From Photorhabdus noenieputensis (GTDB lineage Bacteria; Pseudomonadota; Gammaproteobacteria; Enterobacterales; Enterobacteriaceae), in the NCBI RefSeq assembly GCF_018448935.1, contig NZ_RCWC01000013.1:1-32269 (forward strand): a stretch of DNA of 32,269 bases. The letters run 5' to 3'. This document shows positions 22,765 through 31,730 of this stretch, piece by piece. Below the pieces are notes generated by a model. The model was not told where the DNA came from, did not search any database, and saw only the letters and a list, made by a program, of their open reading frames with translations. Position 1 is the first letter of the stretch, and each line of letters opens with the position of its first letter. Made by a program: the position numbers and the translations under genes.

Positions 22765-23994
22765 ATGCCGAAATCGTTTCATCAGCATCCTCCTCGTTGG
22801 TTAATCCCTTTATTAGGTGCGCTGGTGGCCTTCGGGCCTCTGTCGATTGATATGTACCTGCCAGCCTTGCCGGAAATGGCAAGGCAACTACAGGCAACAC
22901 AAGGGCAGATGCAACATACCTTAGGCGTATTTTTCGCCGGTTTCTGTATTGGCATGCTGTTATACGGCCCACTGAGCGACCATTTAGGGCGCAGAAAACT
23001 GCTGCTCAGTGGTATCGCATTATTTGTCGTTGCCAGTGCGTTGTGTACCTTGGTGACACAAGTTGAACACCTGATTTTACTGCGTGCATTACAGGCATTT
23101 GGCAGCGGTGCCGCGGTGGTCATGGGCAGAGCTATCGCCCGTGATATCTATAGCCCACAGGAATTACCACGCGTGCTGTCACTCATGACTTTAGTGACCA
23201 TGATAGCGCCACTTATCGCTCCATTACTCGGTGGCTTCTTGTTAACCTATTTCAATTGGCAAGCCATATTTACGCTATTGAGCCTGTTCGGTTGTATCAG
23301 TGGAATATTATTACTATTTTTCTTGCCAGAAACGCTGCCCGCTCAGAGTAACAATGGAAAACTTATCACCGCGTTTAAAAATTACGGCAAGTTACTGACT
23401 GACGGTGAAGCTATGGCAACTATCGGCACATTGGCATTCACTTGCGCCGCCATGTTCGCATTTATCAGTGGTTCCCCTTTTGTCTATATCAATTATTTTC
23501 AGGTTCCGGCGAATTACTACGGCTTACTGTTCGCCTGTAATGCCCTAGGCATGATGGCAATAGTGCTACTCAATGTCCGTTTACTAAAAGTCTACGATAT
23601 TTCTCGTCTGTTATTTATCCAAACCAGTGCCCAATTACTGTTTGGCATCTTACTGGTTATCTTTTATCAGCAAAGTCTGACTGTAGTCGTCATTTTGGTC
23701 GTACTATTTATCTCGCTGGTTAATGCCATTGGTACTAACAGCCTCTCTTTATTACTTCAACATCGCGGTCAACTTGCCGGTAGCGCCAGTGCGCTCGCTA
23801 TTTCTGCACAATTCGGTATGGCAGCAGTCGCCAGTGTCGCCGTCTCTTTACTACAAGATGAAACCCCTTTTGCTATGGCCTTTGTGATGGCAGTTTGCGC
23901 TGGATTGTGTTGGTTATGCCAGCAGCTAGTAACTTTCTACCAGCGAAAACCTCTCACACAAGTGTCTTTAGGAGAAAAAAATCATGACAAATAA
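22765..23994 (+). CDS. MFS transporter, Bcr/CflA drug-efflux type
   Basis: ATG 22765 is preferred because AAGGAG (22754-22759) lies five bases before it; GTG 22762 would add only one residue. The 409 aa give about 12 hydrophobic segments. The start WLIPLLGALVAFGPLSIDMY LPALPEM is typical of the Bcr/CflA branch. The loop 2-3 motif is GMLLYGPLSDHLGRRKLLLS, and GSGAAVVMGRAIARDIY matches the antiporter motif region. E. coli has no such gene at this point in its hpa cluster. Here it shares an 11-bp overlap with the next gene and is clearly co-transcribed. It could export toxic catecholic intermediates or excess product. That role is inferred from context, because Bcr/CflA proteins are usually proton-drug antiporters. 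Confidence 0.88.
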   Translation: MPKSFHQHPPRWLIPLLGALVAFGPLSIDMYLPALPEMARQLQATQGQMQHTLGVFFAGFCIGMLLYGPLSDHLGRRKLLLSGIALFVVASALCTLVTQVEHLILLRALQAFGSGAAVVMGRAIARDIYSPQELPRVLSLMTLVTMIAPLIAPLLGGFLLTYFNWQAIFTLLSLFGCISGILLLFFLPETLPAQSNNGKLITAFKNYGKLLTDGEAMATIGTLAFTCAAMFAFISGSPFVYINYFQVPANYYGLLFACNALGMMAIVLLNVRLLKVYDISRLLFIQTSAQLLFGILLVIFYQQSLTVVVILVVLFISLVNAIGTNSLSLLLQHRGQLAGSASALAISAQFGMAAVASVAVSLLQDETPFAMAFVMAVCAGLCWLCQQLVTFYQRKPLTQVSLGEKNHDK

Positions 23995-25456
23995 TGTAAA
24001 TACAGAATTACTGCGTCAACAAGCTTATATCAGCGGGCAGTGGGTTGATGCCGACAACCAAGCAACGTTTAAGGTGACTAACCCGGCAAATGGTGAAGTT
24101 ATTGCCCATGTCAGTAATATGGGTGCGGCTGAAACAGAACGCGCAATTGAAGCCGCTCAACAAGCCCTGCCTGCCTGGAAAGCAATGACAGCCAAACAAC
24201 GCAGCCAGATTCTGCAACGTTGGTTTCAGTTAATGATGGCAAATCAACCGGCACTGGCTGAATTGTTAAGCCGGGAACAAGGAAAGTCACAGGCAGAAGC
24301 TATGGGCGAGATCGCTTATGGTGCCAGTTTCATCGAATGGTTTGCGGAAGAAGGTAAACGCACCTACGGTGAAACTATTCCAAGCCCGATGCCAGGCCGA
24401 CGGATCATCACAATCAAACAACCTATCGGCGTTGTGGCGGCCATCACACCGTGGAACTTCCCCAATGCCATGATTACCCGCAAGGTTGGCCCTGCTCTGG
24501 CCGCGGGCTGCACGGTGATCCTAAAACCCGCCTCAGAAACCCCACTTTCAGCTCTGGCTCTGGCTGTACTAGCGGAGCAAGCCGGTATTCCCGCCGGGGT
24601 ATTCAATGTGGTGACTGGCGTCGATGCAAAAACCATCGGTGGTGTTTTGACCCAAAGCCCGATTGTTCGCAAACTCTCTTTTACCGGCTCAACCCGCGTC
24701 GGCAAGTTATTGATGGCACAAAGCGCCGATACCGTGAAAAAGCTATCGTTGGAATTGGGCGGCAATGCGCCATTTATCGTTTTTGACGATGCCGATATTG
24801 ATGCTGCTGTACAAGGGGCGTTAATAGCTAAATTCCGCAACAGCGGTCAAACCTGTGTTTGCGCTAACCGAATTTTGGTTCAGGAAACCATTTATGACGC
24901 CTTCGCCGAACGTCTGGCACAAGCCGTTAATCGGTTGCAGGTTGGCCCGGCCAGCGACGCTAAATCACAACAAGGCCCACTGATCAATCAAGCCGCCGTC
25001 GATAAAGTCGAGGAACACATTAGTGACGCTATTTCCCGCGGCGCACGCATATTAGCAGGGGGTAAACCACACGCTCTGGGCGGCCTGTTCTTCGAACCTA
25101 CCGTACTGGCTGATGTCAACGAATCCATGCTTATCTCCCAAGAAGAAACATTCGGGCCTATCGCGCCACTGTTCAAATTCCGTGATGAGGCAGAAGCCAT
25201 CCATCTGGCAAATGATACTGAATTTGGTCTGGCGGCTTATTTTTATTCCCGCGATATCGGCCGGATCTACCGTGTGGCAGAAGCGCTGGAAAGCGGCATG
25301 GTCGGGATCAATGAAGGTTTGATCTCTAATGAAGTTGCCCCATTTGGCGGTATTAAACAATCGGGCCTGGGACGTGAAGGTTCACGTTACGGCATCGAAG
25401 ATTATCTGGAAGTGAAATACCTCTGCTTTGGCGGCATCGAGGACACAGGAGTTTAA
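23984..25456 (+). CDS. Succinate-semialdehyde dehydrogenase (GabD/Sad-like)
   Basis: 490 aa of the ALDH superfamily, closest by eye to NADP-dependent GabD. YISGQWVDADNQATFKVTNP opens it. PIGVVAAITPWNFPNAMITR binds cofactor, LSFTGSTRVGKLL is the glycine loop, LELGGNAPFIVFDDAD holds Glu257, and FRNSGQTCVCANRILV has the nucleophile Cys291 with Cys293 two residues on, as in GabD-type enzymes. EETFGPIAPLFKF and PFGGIKQSGLGREGSRYGIE complete the C-terminus. HpaI releases succinate semialdehyde, and this enzyme would oxidise it to succinate for the TCA cycle, so the operon carries its own last step. It overlaps the transporter by 11 bp, and the hpaH start lies 4 bp after its stop. Confidence 0.87.
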   Translation: MTNNVNTELLRQQAYISGQWVDADNQATFKVTNPANGEVIAHVSNMGAAETERAIEAAQQALPAWKAMTAKQRSQILQRWFQLMMANQPALAELLSREQGKSQAEAMGEIAYGASFIEWFAEEGKRTYGETIPSPMPGRRIITIKQPIGVVAAITPWNFPNAMITRKVGPALAAGCTVILKPASETPLSALALAVLAEQAGIPAGVFNVVTGVDAKTIGGVLTQSPIVRKLSFTGSTRVGKLLMAQSADTVKKLSLELGGNAPFIVFDDADIDAAVQGALIAKFRNSGQTCVCANRILVQETIYDAFAERLAQAVNRLQVGPASDAKSQQGPLINQAAVDKVEEHISDAISRGARILAGGKPHALGGLFFEPTVLADVNESMLISQEETFGPIAPLFKFRDEAEAIHLANDTEFGLAAYFYSRDIGRIYRVAEALESGMVGINEGLISNEVAPFGGIKQSGLGREGSRYGIEDYLEVKYLCFGGIEDTGV

Positions 25457-25460
25457 CCAC

Positions 25461-26264
25461 ATGTTACAGAAAGAAGTCGTATCACAGGTTGCACATCGTC
25501 TGCAACAGGCAGAAAAAAGCCGTGAACAAATACGCCAGATCTCATTGGATTATCCTGAAATCACCATCGATGATGCTTATGCTATTCAGCGTCACTGGGT
25601 GGAGTTGAAAATTGCCGAAGGTCGGGTACTCAAAGGCCATAAAATTGGCCTGACCTCAAAAGCTATGCAAGCCAGTTCACAAATCAGCGAGCCGGACTAC
25701 GGCGCTCTGCTGGACGATATGTTTTTTCCTGATGGCAGTGATATTCCATGCGATCGCTTTATTGTGCCCCGTATTGAGGTCGAACTGGCATTTATCCTGG
25801 CAAAACCTTTACGTGGCCCGAACTGCACACTGTTTGATGTTTACAATGCAACCGACTACATCATTCCAGCGTTGGAATTGATCGACGCCCGTTGCCATAA
25901 CATCGATCCGGAAACCAAGCGTCCACGCAAAGTGTTCGATACGATTTCTGACAATGCCGCCAACGGCGGCGTCATCATGGGCGGCCGTCCGATTAAACCC
26001 GATCAGTTTGATCTGCGCTGGATCAGCGCCCTGCTCTATCGCAATGGCGTGATTGAAGAATCCGGTGTCGCGGCGGCGGTACTCAATCATCCGGCTAATG
26101 GTGTCGCATGGTTGGCAAACAAGCTGGCTCCACATGGTGTTCAGCTTGAGGCAGGACAAATCATTCTCAGCGGCTCTTTTACCCGCCCGGTTCCAGCCAA
26201 TAAAGGGGATACCTTCCACGTGGATTACGGCCCCCTCGGTGCTATCAGTTGCCGTTTTGTTTAA
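25461..26264 (+). CDS. hpaH: 2-Oxo-hept-4-ene-1,7-dioate hydratase
   Basis: ATG 25461 follows AGGAG at 25447-25451 and gives 267 aa, the length of E. coli HpaH. An upstream in-frame start at 25428 would reach back into the dehydrogenase gene. The family is hydratase/4-oxalocrotonate decarboxylase. [32 protein letters not shown] and [13 protein letters not shown] are followed by the metal-site region [20 protein letters not shown] (the E-V-E pair). [17 protein letters not shown] and [20 protein letters not shown] end the protein. It adds water to the 2-oxo-hept-enedioate intermediate with Mg2+. An 11-bp gap with a strong RBS separates it from hpaI. Confidence 0.94.
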   Translation: MLQKEVVSQVAHRLQQAEKSREQIRQISLDYPEITIDDAYAIQRHWVELKIAEGRVLKGHKIGLTSKAMQASSQISEPDYGALLDDMFFPDGSDIPCDRFIVPRIEVELAFILAKPLRGPNCTLFDVYNATDYIIPALELIDARCHNIDPETKRPRKVFDTISDNAANGGVIMGGRPIKPDQFDLRWISALLYRNGVIEESGVAAAVLNHPANGVAWLANKLAPHGVQLEAGQIILSGSFTRPVPANKGDTFHVDYGPLGAISCRFV

Positions 26265-26275
26265 GGAGGAAAAAT

Positions 26276-27082
26276 ATGGATCGGTTAACCAATACATTTA
26301 AACAAGCATTAAAAGCAGGCCAGCCACAAATCGGTCTATGGTTGGGGCTTTGTAACCCCTACAGTGCGGAATTAGTGGCCGGAGCCGGTTTCGACTGGCT
26401 ACTTATTGATGGCGAACATGCACCGAACGATGTTCAGACGATCTTAAGCCAATTGCAAGCCATCGCCCCTTATCCAAGTCATCCCATTGTGCGCCCGCCT
26501 TGGAATGATCTGGTCATCATTAAACAACTACTGGATATCGGTGCCCAAACTTTATTAATCCCCATGATACAAAACGCTGAACAGGCGTATGAAGCAGTCC
26601 GCGCAACCCGTTATCCACCAGAGGGTATCCGTGGTGTAGGTAGCGCTCTGGCAAGAGCTTCTCACTGGAACAGAATTCCCAATTATCTCCATCGTGCCAA
26701 CGATGAAATTTGCGTTCTGGTTCAGGTAGAAACCCGTGAAGCACTCCGTAACCTGCCGGAAATCCTCAAAGTAGAGGGTGTGGATGGTGTCTTTATCGGT
26801 CCGGCGGATCTGAGTTCCGATATGGGATTTACCGATAATCCGCAACATCCTGAAGTGAAAGCCGCAATTGAGCAGGCAATCGCCCAAATCAAAGCGGCGG
26901 GTAAAGCGCCGGGCATTCTGATGTCAGCACCCAATGTTGCCGAGCATTACCTGAAACTCGGTGCCCTATTCGTTGCTGTTGGTATCGACACCACTTTATT
27001 GGCTCGTACAGCCGAAGCGCTAGCGGCAAGATTTAATGCGAATAAAGACTCTCCGGCAGCGCCTTTATCTGATGTTTATTAA
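26276..27082 (+). CDS. hpaI: 4-Hydroxy-2-oxoheptanedioate aldolase
   Basis: ATG 26276, five bases after AAGGAGGA (26263-26270), gives 268 aa. An earlier in-frame start (26249) would overlap hpaH and has no RBS. This is a class II (metal-dependent) pyruvate aldolase. DGEHAPND provides His48, VRPPWND provides Arg73, VQVETREAL provides metal-ligand Glu152, and [10 protein letters not shown] provides Asp178. All correspond to the E. coli catalytic set with an offset of three residues. It splits 4-hydroxy-2-oxoheptanedioate into pyruvate and succinate semialdehyde. The latter is the substrate of the dehydrogenase two genes upstream. A 98-bp gap follows before hpaX. Confidence 0.94.
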   Translation: MDRLTNTFKQALKAGQPQIGLWLGLCNPYSAELVAGAGFDWLLIDGEHAPNDVQTILSQLQAIAPYPSHPIVRPPWNDLVIIKQLLDIGAQTLLIPMIQNAEQAYEAVRATRYPPEGIRGVGSALARASHWNRIPNYLHRANDEICVLVQVETREALRNLPEILKVEGVDGVFIGPADLSSDMGFTDNPQHPEVKAAIEQAIAQIKAAGKAPGILMSAPNVAEHYLKLGALFVAVGIDTTLLARTAEALAARFNANKDSPAAPLSDVY

Positions 27083-27180
27083 TCTCAACCAGTACAACAT
27101 TAACAACCGATTTACCCGATAACCTTTTGATTTGCCATGACCATGTAATACAAATAAAAAAGCAATTAAGGAAAATGACA

Positions 27181-28557
27181 ATGAGCGATTCATCAACCGC
27201 TGCGCAACAGCCGGGCAATCCCGCTGCTCAACATAAGCAACTCACGGCACAACAGCAATCCGTCATTAACAAACTATTCCGTCGCCTGATTATTTTCCTA
27301 TTCGTCTTATTTGTATTTTCGTTTCTGGATCGAATCAATATCGGGTTTGCCGGCCTGACAATGGGTAAAGATCTTGGACTGAACGCAACCATGTTCGGTC
27401 TGGCGGCAACGTTGTTCTATGCCACTTATGTCATTTTCGGTATTCCTAGCAATATCATGCTCAGTATTGTCGGGGCACGACGCTGGATAGCCACGATTAT
27501 GGTGCTTTGGGGGATCTCCTCCACCGCCACCATGTTCGCCACCGGACCAACCAGCTTGTATATCTTACGTATGCTGGTCGGTATCGCCGAAGCAGGTTTC
27601 GTGCCGGGTATCCTGTTGTATCTGACTTACTGGTTCCCGGCTTACTATCGCGCCCGCGCCAACGCGCTGTTTATGGTGGCAATGCCGGTAACTATGGCGT
27701 TTGGTTCTCTGGCTTCCGGTTATATTCTGGAAATGGATGGCCTCCTGAACCTTCATGGCTGGCAATGGTTATTTCTGCTGGAAGGTTTTCCTTCGGTGCT
27801 ACTGGGAATTGTCGTTTGGTTCTATCTTGATGATTCGCCAAAACGCGCTAACTGGCTGACAGATGAGGATAAAAAATGCTTACAAGAGATGATGGATAAC
27901 GACCAGCCCGATCAGGTTCAACCGGCAAGTTCATCAACTCATCAGGCAATGCCAAAACGCAGTATATGGCGTGAAATTTTCGCACCGATCATGCTGATGT
28001 ATACCCTGGCTTACTTCTGTCTAACCAATACCTTGAGTGCGATTAATATCTGGACGCCACAGATTGTGCAAAGCTTCAATCAGGGCAGCAGTAACATCAT
28101 GATCGGCATTCTGACCGCCATTCCCCAGTTTTGCACCATCATCGGGATGGTTTACTGGAGTCGCCGTTCAGACCGGTTACAAGAACGTAAAACGCATACG
28201 GCGCTACCCTATCTGTTCGCCGCTGTGGGCTGGATATTGACTTCATTGACCAACCACAGCGTCATTCAGCTCATTGGGATTATTATGGCTTCAACCGGTT
28301 CATTTACCGCAATGGCGGTCTTCTGGACCACGCCAGATCAAGCTATCAGCTTACGCGCAAGAGCGATCGGTATTGCGGTGATTAGCGCTACAGGCAACAT
28401 AGGTTCAGCACTCAGCCCGTTATTAATCGGCTGGTTGAAAGATCAGACAGGAAGCTTTAATACCGGTCTCTATTTCGTTGCCGGGTTACTGGTCATTGGC
28501 GCAGCCATTATCTGGCTGATCCCGATGAAACACGCCAGACAGAGAACAGCGCAGTAA
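27181..28557 (+). CDS. hpaX: 4-Hydroxyphenylacetate permease (MFS, ACS family)
   Basis: ATG 27181 is chosen because AAGGAA (27168-27173) is eight bases away. ATG 27175 would be too close and 27127 lacks an RBS. The 458 aa equal the length of E. coli HpaX. About 12 membrane segments are present. FSFLDRINIGFAGLTMGKDL is the hallmark first loop of the anion:cation symporter group. GIAEAGFVPGILLYLTYWFP and YYRARANALFMVAMP follow, and the second half starts near APIMLMYTLAYFCL. It would import 4-hydroxyphenylacetate or 3,4-dihydroxyphenylacetate across the inner membrane. The substrate may be shifted here because the 4-HPA hydroxylase genes are absent nearby. Confidence 0.92.
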   Translation: MSDSSTAAQQPGNPAAQHKQLTAQQQSVINKLFRRLIIFLFVLFVFSFLDRINIGFAGLTMGKDLGLNATMFGLAATLFYATYVIFGIPSNIMLSIVGARRWIATIMVLWGISSTATMFATGPTSLYILRMLVGIAEAGFVPGILLYLTYWFPAYYRARANALFMVAMPVTMAFGSLASGYILEMDGLLNLHGWQWLFLLEGFPSVLLGIVVWFYLDDSPKRANWLTDEDKKCLQEMMDNDQPDQVQPASSSTHQAMPKRSIWREIFAPIMLMYTLAYFCLTNTLSAINIWTPQIVQSFNQGSSNIMIGILTAIPQFCTIIGMVYWSRRSDRLQERKTHTALPYLFAAVGWILTSLTNHSVIQLIGIIMASTGSFTAMAVFWTTPDQAISLRARAIGIAVISATGNIGSALSPLLIGWLKDQTGSFNTGLYFVAGLLVIGAAIIWLIPMKHARQRTAQ

Positions 28558-28581
28558 TTTCAATAAAAAGGAAAAACCATC

Positions 28582-29472
28582 ATGGCTGAACCTATCATTG
28601 CCAACATTGATATCAGCAAGGATTATGATGAAACCCAAGGCACTGATGATGTGCATTATCAGACCTTTGGCCGAATGGCGGCATTTTTTGGTCGTAATAT
28701 GCAAGCTCATCGTCACGATGGTTTCTTCCAACTTCATTTTTTGATCACCGGCCATATTGAATTACAGTTGGATGCTCAACACTATTCTGTACAAGCACCG
28801 CTGTTTATCCTGACTCCGCCCTCCGTTCCCCACGCTTTTTTCACTCAAGATGACAGTGACGGATATGTCCTTACTGTACGGCAAGATCTGATATTACCGT
28901 TATTGGAATCGCTCTATCCGGCTAATAAAGATATTCTTGATATTCCGGCTATTTGCTTATCTGTCTCCGATAAACCGGAAGAGCTAGCCGCTTTTAATCA
29001 CTATTGGGCGTTAATCGCCCGCGAATCATCTAATAACTTTATTGGTCGAGAACAATCACTGACATTCCTGGCACAAGCTATATTTACACTGTTATTACGC
29101 AATATTCCTCTTGATGATCACCCGATTAATGGCGTGCGCGGAGAAATTAAATTATTTCAGCGCTTTAACCAATTAATAGACAATCATTATCATCATCATC
29201 TTCCCGTACCGGAATATGCCCATAAGTTAGGTATTACAGAATCACGATTAAAAGATATGTGTCGTCGATTTACCAATCGTCCACCAAAACGGCTCATCTT
29301 CGACCGTCAACTGCGTGAAGCCAAACGGCTATTATTATTCAGTGATTGCCCCGTATTTGAAGTTGCTTATCAACTCGGATTTAAAGATCCAGCCTATTTT
29401 GCCCGCTTTTTTAATCGATTAGTTGGCTGCTCACCTAGTTATTGGCGAGAAAGAAATATTCACGAAAAATAA
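28582..29472 (+). CDS. hpaA: AraC-family activator of 4-HPA hydroxylation genes
   Basis: 296 aa, matching E. coli HpaA in length and sequence style. An N-terminal cupin sensor contains MQAHRHDGFFQLHFLITGHI and SVQAPLFILTPPSVPHAFFT. The C-terminal pair of helix-turn-helix motifs is VPEYAHKLGITESRLKDMCR and PVFEVAYQLGFKDPAYFARF, with the family end GCSPSYWRER. In E. coli it responds to 4-HPA, 3-HPA or phenylacetate and activates hpaBC, which lie next to it. Here no hpaBC follow: the next gene is an unrelated small membrane protein. Its targets must be elsewhere or must be the operon itself. AAAAAGGAAAAA precedes the ATG. It follows hpaX by 24 bp. Confidence 0.93.
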   Translation: MAEPIIANIDISKDYDETQGTDDVHYQTFGRMAAFFGRNMQAHRHDGFFQLHFLITGHIELQLDAQHYSVQAPLFILTPPSVPHAFFTQDDSDGYVLTVRQDLILPLLESLYPANKDILDIPAICLSVSDKPEELAAFNHYWALIARESSNNFIGREQSLTFLAQAIFTLLLRNIPLDDHPINGVRGEIKLFQRFNQLIDNHYHHHLPVPEYAHKLGITESRLKDMCRRFTNRPPKRLIFDRQLREAKRLLLFSDCPVFEVAYQLGFKDPAYFARFFNRLVGCSPSYWRERNIHEK

Positions 29473-29785
29473 ATATCCATGCTAATTATACCAAGCCCGG
29501 CATTTTATTCTGCTCGTTCCACAAATCTCGTGCTATTAATTCGTGCTAAACTGACTCACTTTTATTACAAAACCTCTTCCAAGAATTAAAATTCCGAATA
29601 TACTGAGACTCTGTAACTCACTGGAGCTTTTTGAAGGATAAATGATGGCAATCGGAGTGCCGATAAAAATAAATTTATTTAAGAAAAGGAAACACAACAT
29701 ATGCAAAATCCTTACTATATGGCAGGCGAATTCGGATTCCCACCTTTTGATGTCATAGACTTCATATAATCATGAGAATTTCAGA
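29473..29785. other. Intergenic region after hpaA with a possible 22-codon ORF
   Basis: About 310 bp where E. coli has hpaB. No remnant of hpaB is visible in any frame I read. A short frame at 29701-29769 (MQNPYYMAGEFGFPPFDVID, then FI and stop) is preceded by AAAAGGA ten bases upstream. It could encode a small peptide or be chance. No clear terminator for the hpa operon is found. Confidence 0.35.
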
Positions 29786-30097
29786 ATGAGAAAATCAGCC
29801 ATTACCTTCAATATCACTTATGCTATCTTTTGTGCGTTATTCATATATATGATGTCATATTTAGAAGAAGAGTATTATATCGGTGGCCGGGATATAAATA
29901 ATCTCTGTATTGTTTACAAAGAGCTGATAGATGATAATCGTGATGTATTTGCTCCGACATGTTTACTGATTATGTCCCCTTTAATTTATGCAACTGCAAA
30001 AAAAAGATTCAAATCACTCTCTCTTAATGTCATTACTTTCGTTTTGCTAGGATACTGGATATGGCGTTTTTTTGTCAGATTAATCGTATGCACTTAG
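29786..30097 (+). CDS. Small inner-membrane protein, YjeO-like (DUF2645)
   Basis: 103 aa with three hydrophobic segments: about 7-24 (TFNITYAIFCALFIYMMS), 56-70 (APTCLLIMSPLIYAT) and 81-96 (VITFVLLGYWIWRFFV). The loop GRDINNLCIVYKEL and the end GYWIWRFF resemble E. coli YjeO, a small membrane protein of unknown function. I base this on remembered similarity, not a search. It stands alone between the hpa operon and the Hcp module, and a hairpin follows 12 bp after its stop. The RBS is weak (AGAATTTCAG region). Nothing in the sequence links it to either neighbour. Confidence 0.6.
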   Translation: MRKSAITFNITYAIFCALFIYMMSYLEEEYYIGGRDINNLCIVYKELIDDNRDVFAPTCLLIMSPLIYATAKKRFKSLSLNVITFVLLGYWIWRFFVRLIVCT

Positions 30098-30109
30098 AAT
30101 AATTTCAAA

Positions 30110-30145
30110 CATTCAGGTAGCAGCTACTAAGTAGCTACCTGAATG
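30110..30145. terminator. Hairpin after the YjeO-like gene
   Basis: CATTCAGGTAGC (30110-30121) pairs with GCTACCTGAATG (30134-30145) around a 12-base loop that can itself pair alternatively (AGCTAC/GTAGCT). It starts 12 bp after the stop. There is no strong T-run, so its strength as a terminator is uncertain. The next 215 bp, to the hcp start, hold no gene and should contain the hcp promoter. Confidence 0.6.
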
Positions 30146-30362
30146 TCAATTCACTCTATGCAATTGTCACAAACATGCCATCTGCACAGCCCAGATTTTT
30201 AAATCCCTCTTAATACTTTGATGCCCTATTTCTAAGTATTCAGGTTTTATAAATTTAATCCTCTTACAAATGTAAATTATCTTAAATTTATAAATTTTTG
30301 ATTGCTTTTTGCCCACACCCTACCGCAGGATAAATAAAGAGCACATTAGAGGATCAACCAGT

Positions 30363-30842
30363 ATGGCAAATATCATTTATTTAACATTGAAAGGCAAAAA
30401 ACAGGGACTGATCTCCGCTGGCTGCGGCTCCTTAAACTCCATAGGTAATAATTACCAGCACGGCCATGAGAATGAGATTTTTATTTACTCGCTTCAACAT
30501 TTAATGACAAGGGAACAACACGTATCCCATCATCCGGTTATGGTAGTAAAACCCATCGATAAATCTTCGCCTTTATTGGCGCGAAGCTTCGATGATAATG
30601 AAGAGCTGGAATGTTTATTTGAAAACTATCGCACATCACTAACCGGAGGATTAGAAAAAAACTATTCTATCAGGCTAGGCCATGCCTCGATATCCAGCAT
30701 AAAAAGCAATTATCCGCATTCCAGAGACAGTAATGCCAGCGTACCACAGGAAATCATCTGTTTTACTTACAAAGATATCACGTGGAACAATCTTGCTTGT
30801 TCAACCGGTTCTTATAGCTTCTGGGATGACAGGATTTATTGA
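30363..30842 (+). CDS. hcp: Hcp-family type VI secretion tube protein
   Basis: ATG 30363, preceded by AGAGGA, gives 159 aa. The upstream in-frame start at 30309 lacks support. The opening MANIIYLTLKGKKQGLISAG and SIGNNYQHGHENEIFIYSLQ are characteristic of the enterobacterial Hcp branch found as orphan genes with cargo effectors. HHPVMVVKPIDKSSPLLARS and FTYKDITWNN follow the Hcp1 fold. Hcp hexamers stack into the T6SS inner tube and can carry effectors in the lumen. No other T6SS structural gene is in the window, so this is an auxiliary hcp island. The stop overlaps the next frame's TTG, and the likely effector ATG is 3 bp downstream of the stop. Confidence 0.92.
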   Translation: MANIIYLTLKGKKQGLISAGCGSLNSIGNNYQHGHENEIFIYSLQHLMTREQHVSHHPVMVVKPIDKSSPLLARSFDDNEELECLFENYRTSLTGGLEKNYSIRLGHASISSIKSNYPHSRDSNASVPQEIICFTYKDITWNNLACSTGSYSFWDDRIY

Positions 30843-30844
30843 CG

Positions 30845-31714
30845 ATGAATAATGCCACTTATTTAACTGATACTCCCGTTGATTCAGAATCTGAGAATGG
30901 ATTACGAATTGTTTTATCACCTGTGCAACTTGCGGCGGTCCTGTCGGATAATACCATTACCGAGGAAGAGACTTGGAGTAACAGAATATTAGGTGGAGCG
31001 GGTTTAGCGGCAGGAGTCGTTGAACTGATTGGCGCTGGCGCTCTTTGTCTGGCACCCGATCCTTCAACCCTAACCAAAACTGCCTGCGTTATTATCGGTG
31101 CGCACAGTCTTGATGTAATGAATGCTTCTGCCAGTCAAGTAATTACCGGCAGAGAAACCACGACGGAAACTTATCGCGAGGCGGTAAATTTAGCAAAAGA
31201 ATTTGGGGCTGATGATTACACCGCTTCTGAAATAGGGCTTACTGTCGATATTGCTGTACCATTGTCATTTGCTTCAATAGCGGGCGCTGTTAGAGTTGCC
31301 TCTGTACGAGTAGGACGAATTAAGTTAATTGAACATGAATCGCCTACAGGTTTAAAACCGGGTGGACATACTTTGGCTAAACATGTTGGGTTATCGGAGC
31401 AGGAGTTGAGGGCTAGGATACTAAATAGTAAAGGGAGATTAAAAGAAGCAAGCACATTTTATAATCAAGATGTGGCAGAGAAAGTGATTTCAAAAGCCTT
31501 AAAAAATAATCAGATAAAAATAACCACCTTGCTAAAATATACTCCAAAAGGAGTAAAAGAAGAGATAGAATATGCTTCAAGTACACCTGTTGGTTTTGGC
31601 ATTGTTAATGGTTCCCAAGACATACAAAAATTATATAAAGTTAGAATAGTTTTAACTCATTCCGAATTTAATGGTAAACTATATTATATATTAACAGCGT
31701 TTCCCGCATATTAA
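30845..31714 (+). CDS. Hcp-linked effector with C-terminal CdiA-type RNase A toxin domain
   Basis: ATG 30845 gives 289 aa. Residues 1-45 are a polar leader. Residues 48-70 (GGAGLAAGVVELIGAGALCL) and 130-150 are hydrophobic and Ala/Gly-rich, forming a pretoxin domain. This may help loading or membrane passage, which is inference. From about 170 the bacterial CdiA-CT RNase A-like domain begins. GGHTLAKHVGLSEQELRARI (173-192) holds His175 and His180, candidate catalytic His, with basic Arg189 and Arg191. STFYNQDVAEKVISKALKNN is the helical middle, and YYILTAFPAY ends the protein with the Thr...Tyr tail typical of the family. It should degrade RNA in competitors. It is coupled to hcp and followed by an immunity gene after 16 bp. 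Confidence 0.85.
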   Translation: MNNATYLTDTPVDSESENGLRIVLSPVQLAAVLSDNTITEEETWSNRILGGAGLAAGVVELIGAGALCLAPDPSTLTKTACVIIGAHSLDVMNASASQVITGRETTTETYREAVNLAKEFGADDYTASEIGLTVDIAVPLSFASIAGAVRVASVRVGRIKLIEHESPTGLKPGGHTLAKHVGLSEQELRARILNSKGRLKEASTFYNQDVAEKVISKALKNNQIKITTLLKYTPKGVKEEIEYASSTPVGFGIVNGSQDIQKLYKVRIVLTHSEFNGKLYYILTAFPAY

Positions 31715-31730
31715 TATCTTAGGAAAAAAA

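Noticed and set aside
29473..29785. Degraded hpaB remnant after hpaA
   Set aside because: None of the frames in this gap show monooxygenase-like sequence. It is ordinary AT-rich intergenic DNA with at most a short peptide.
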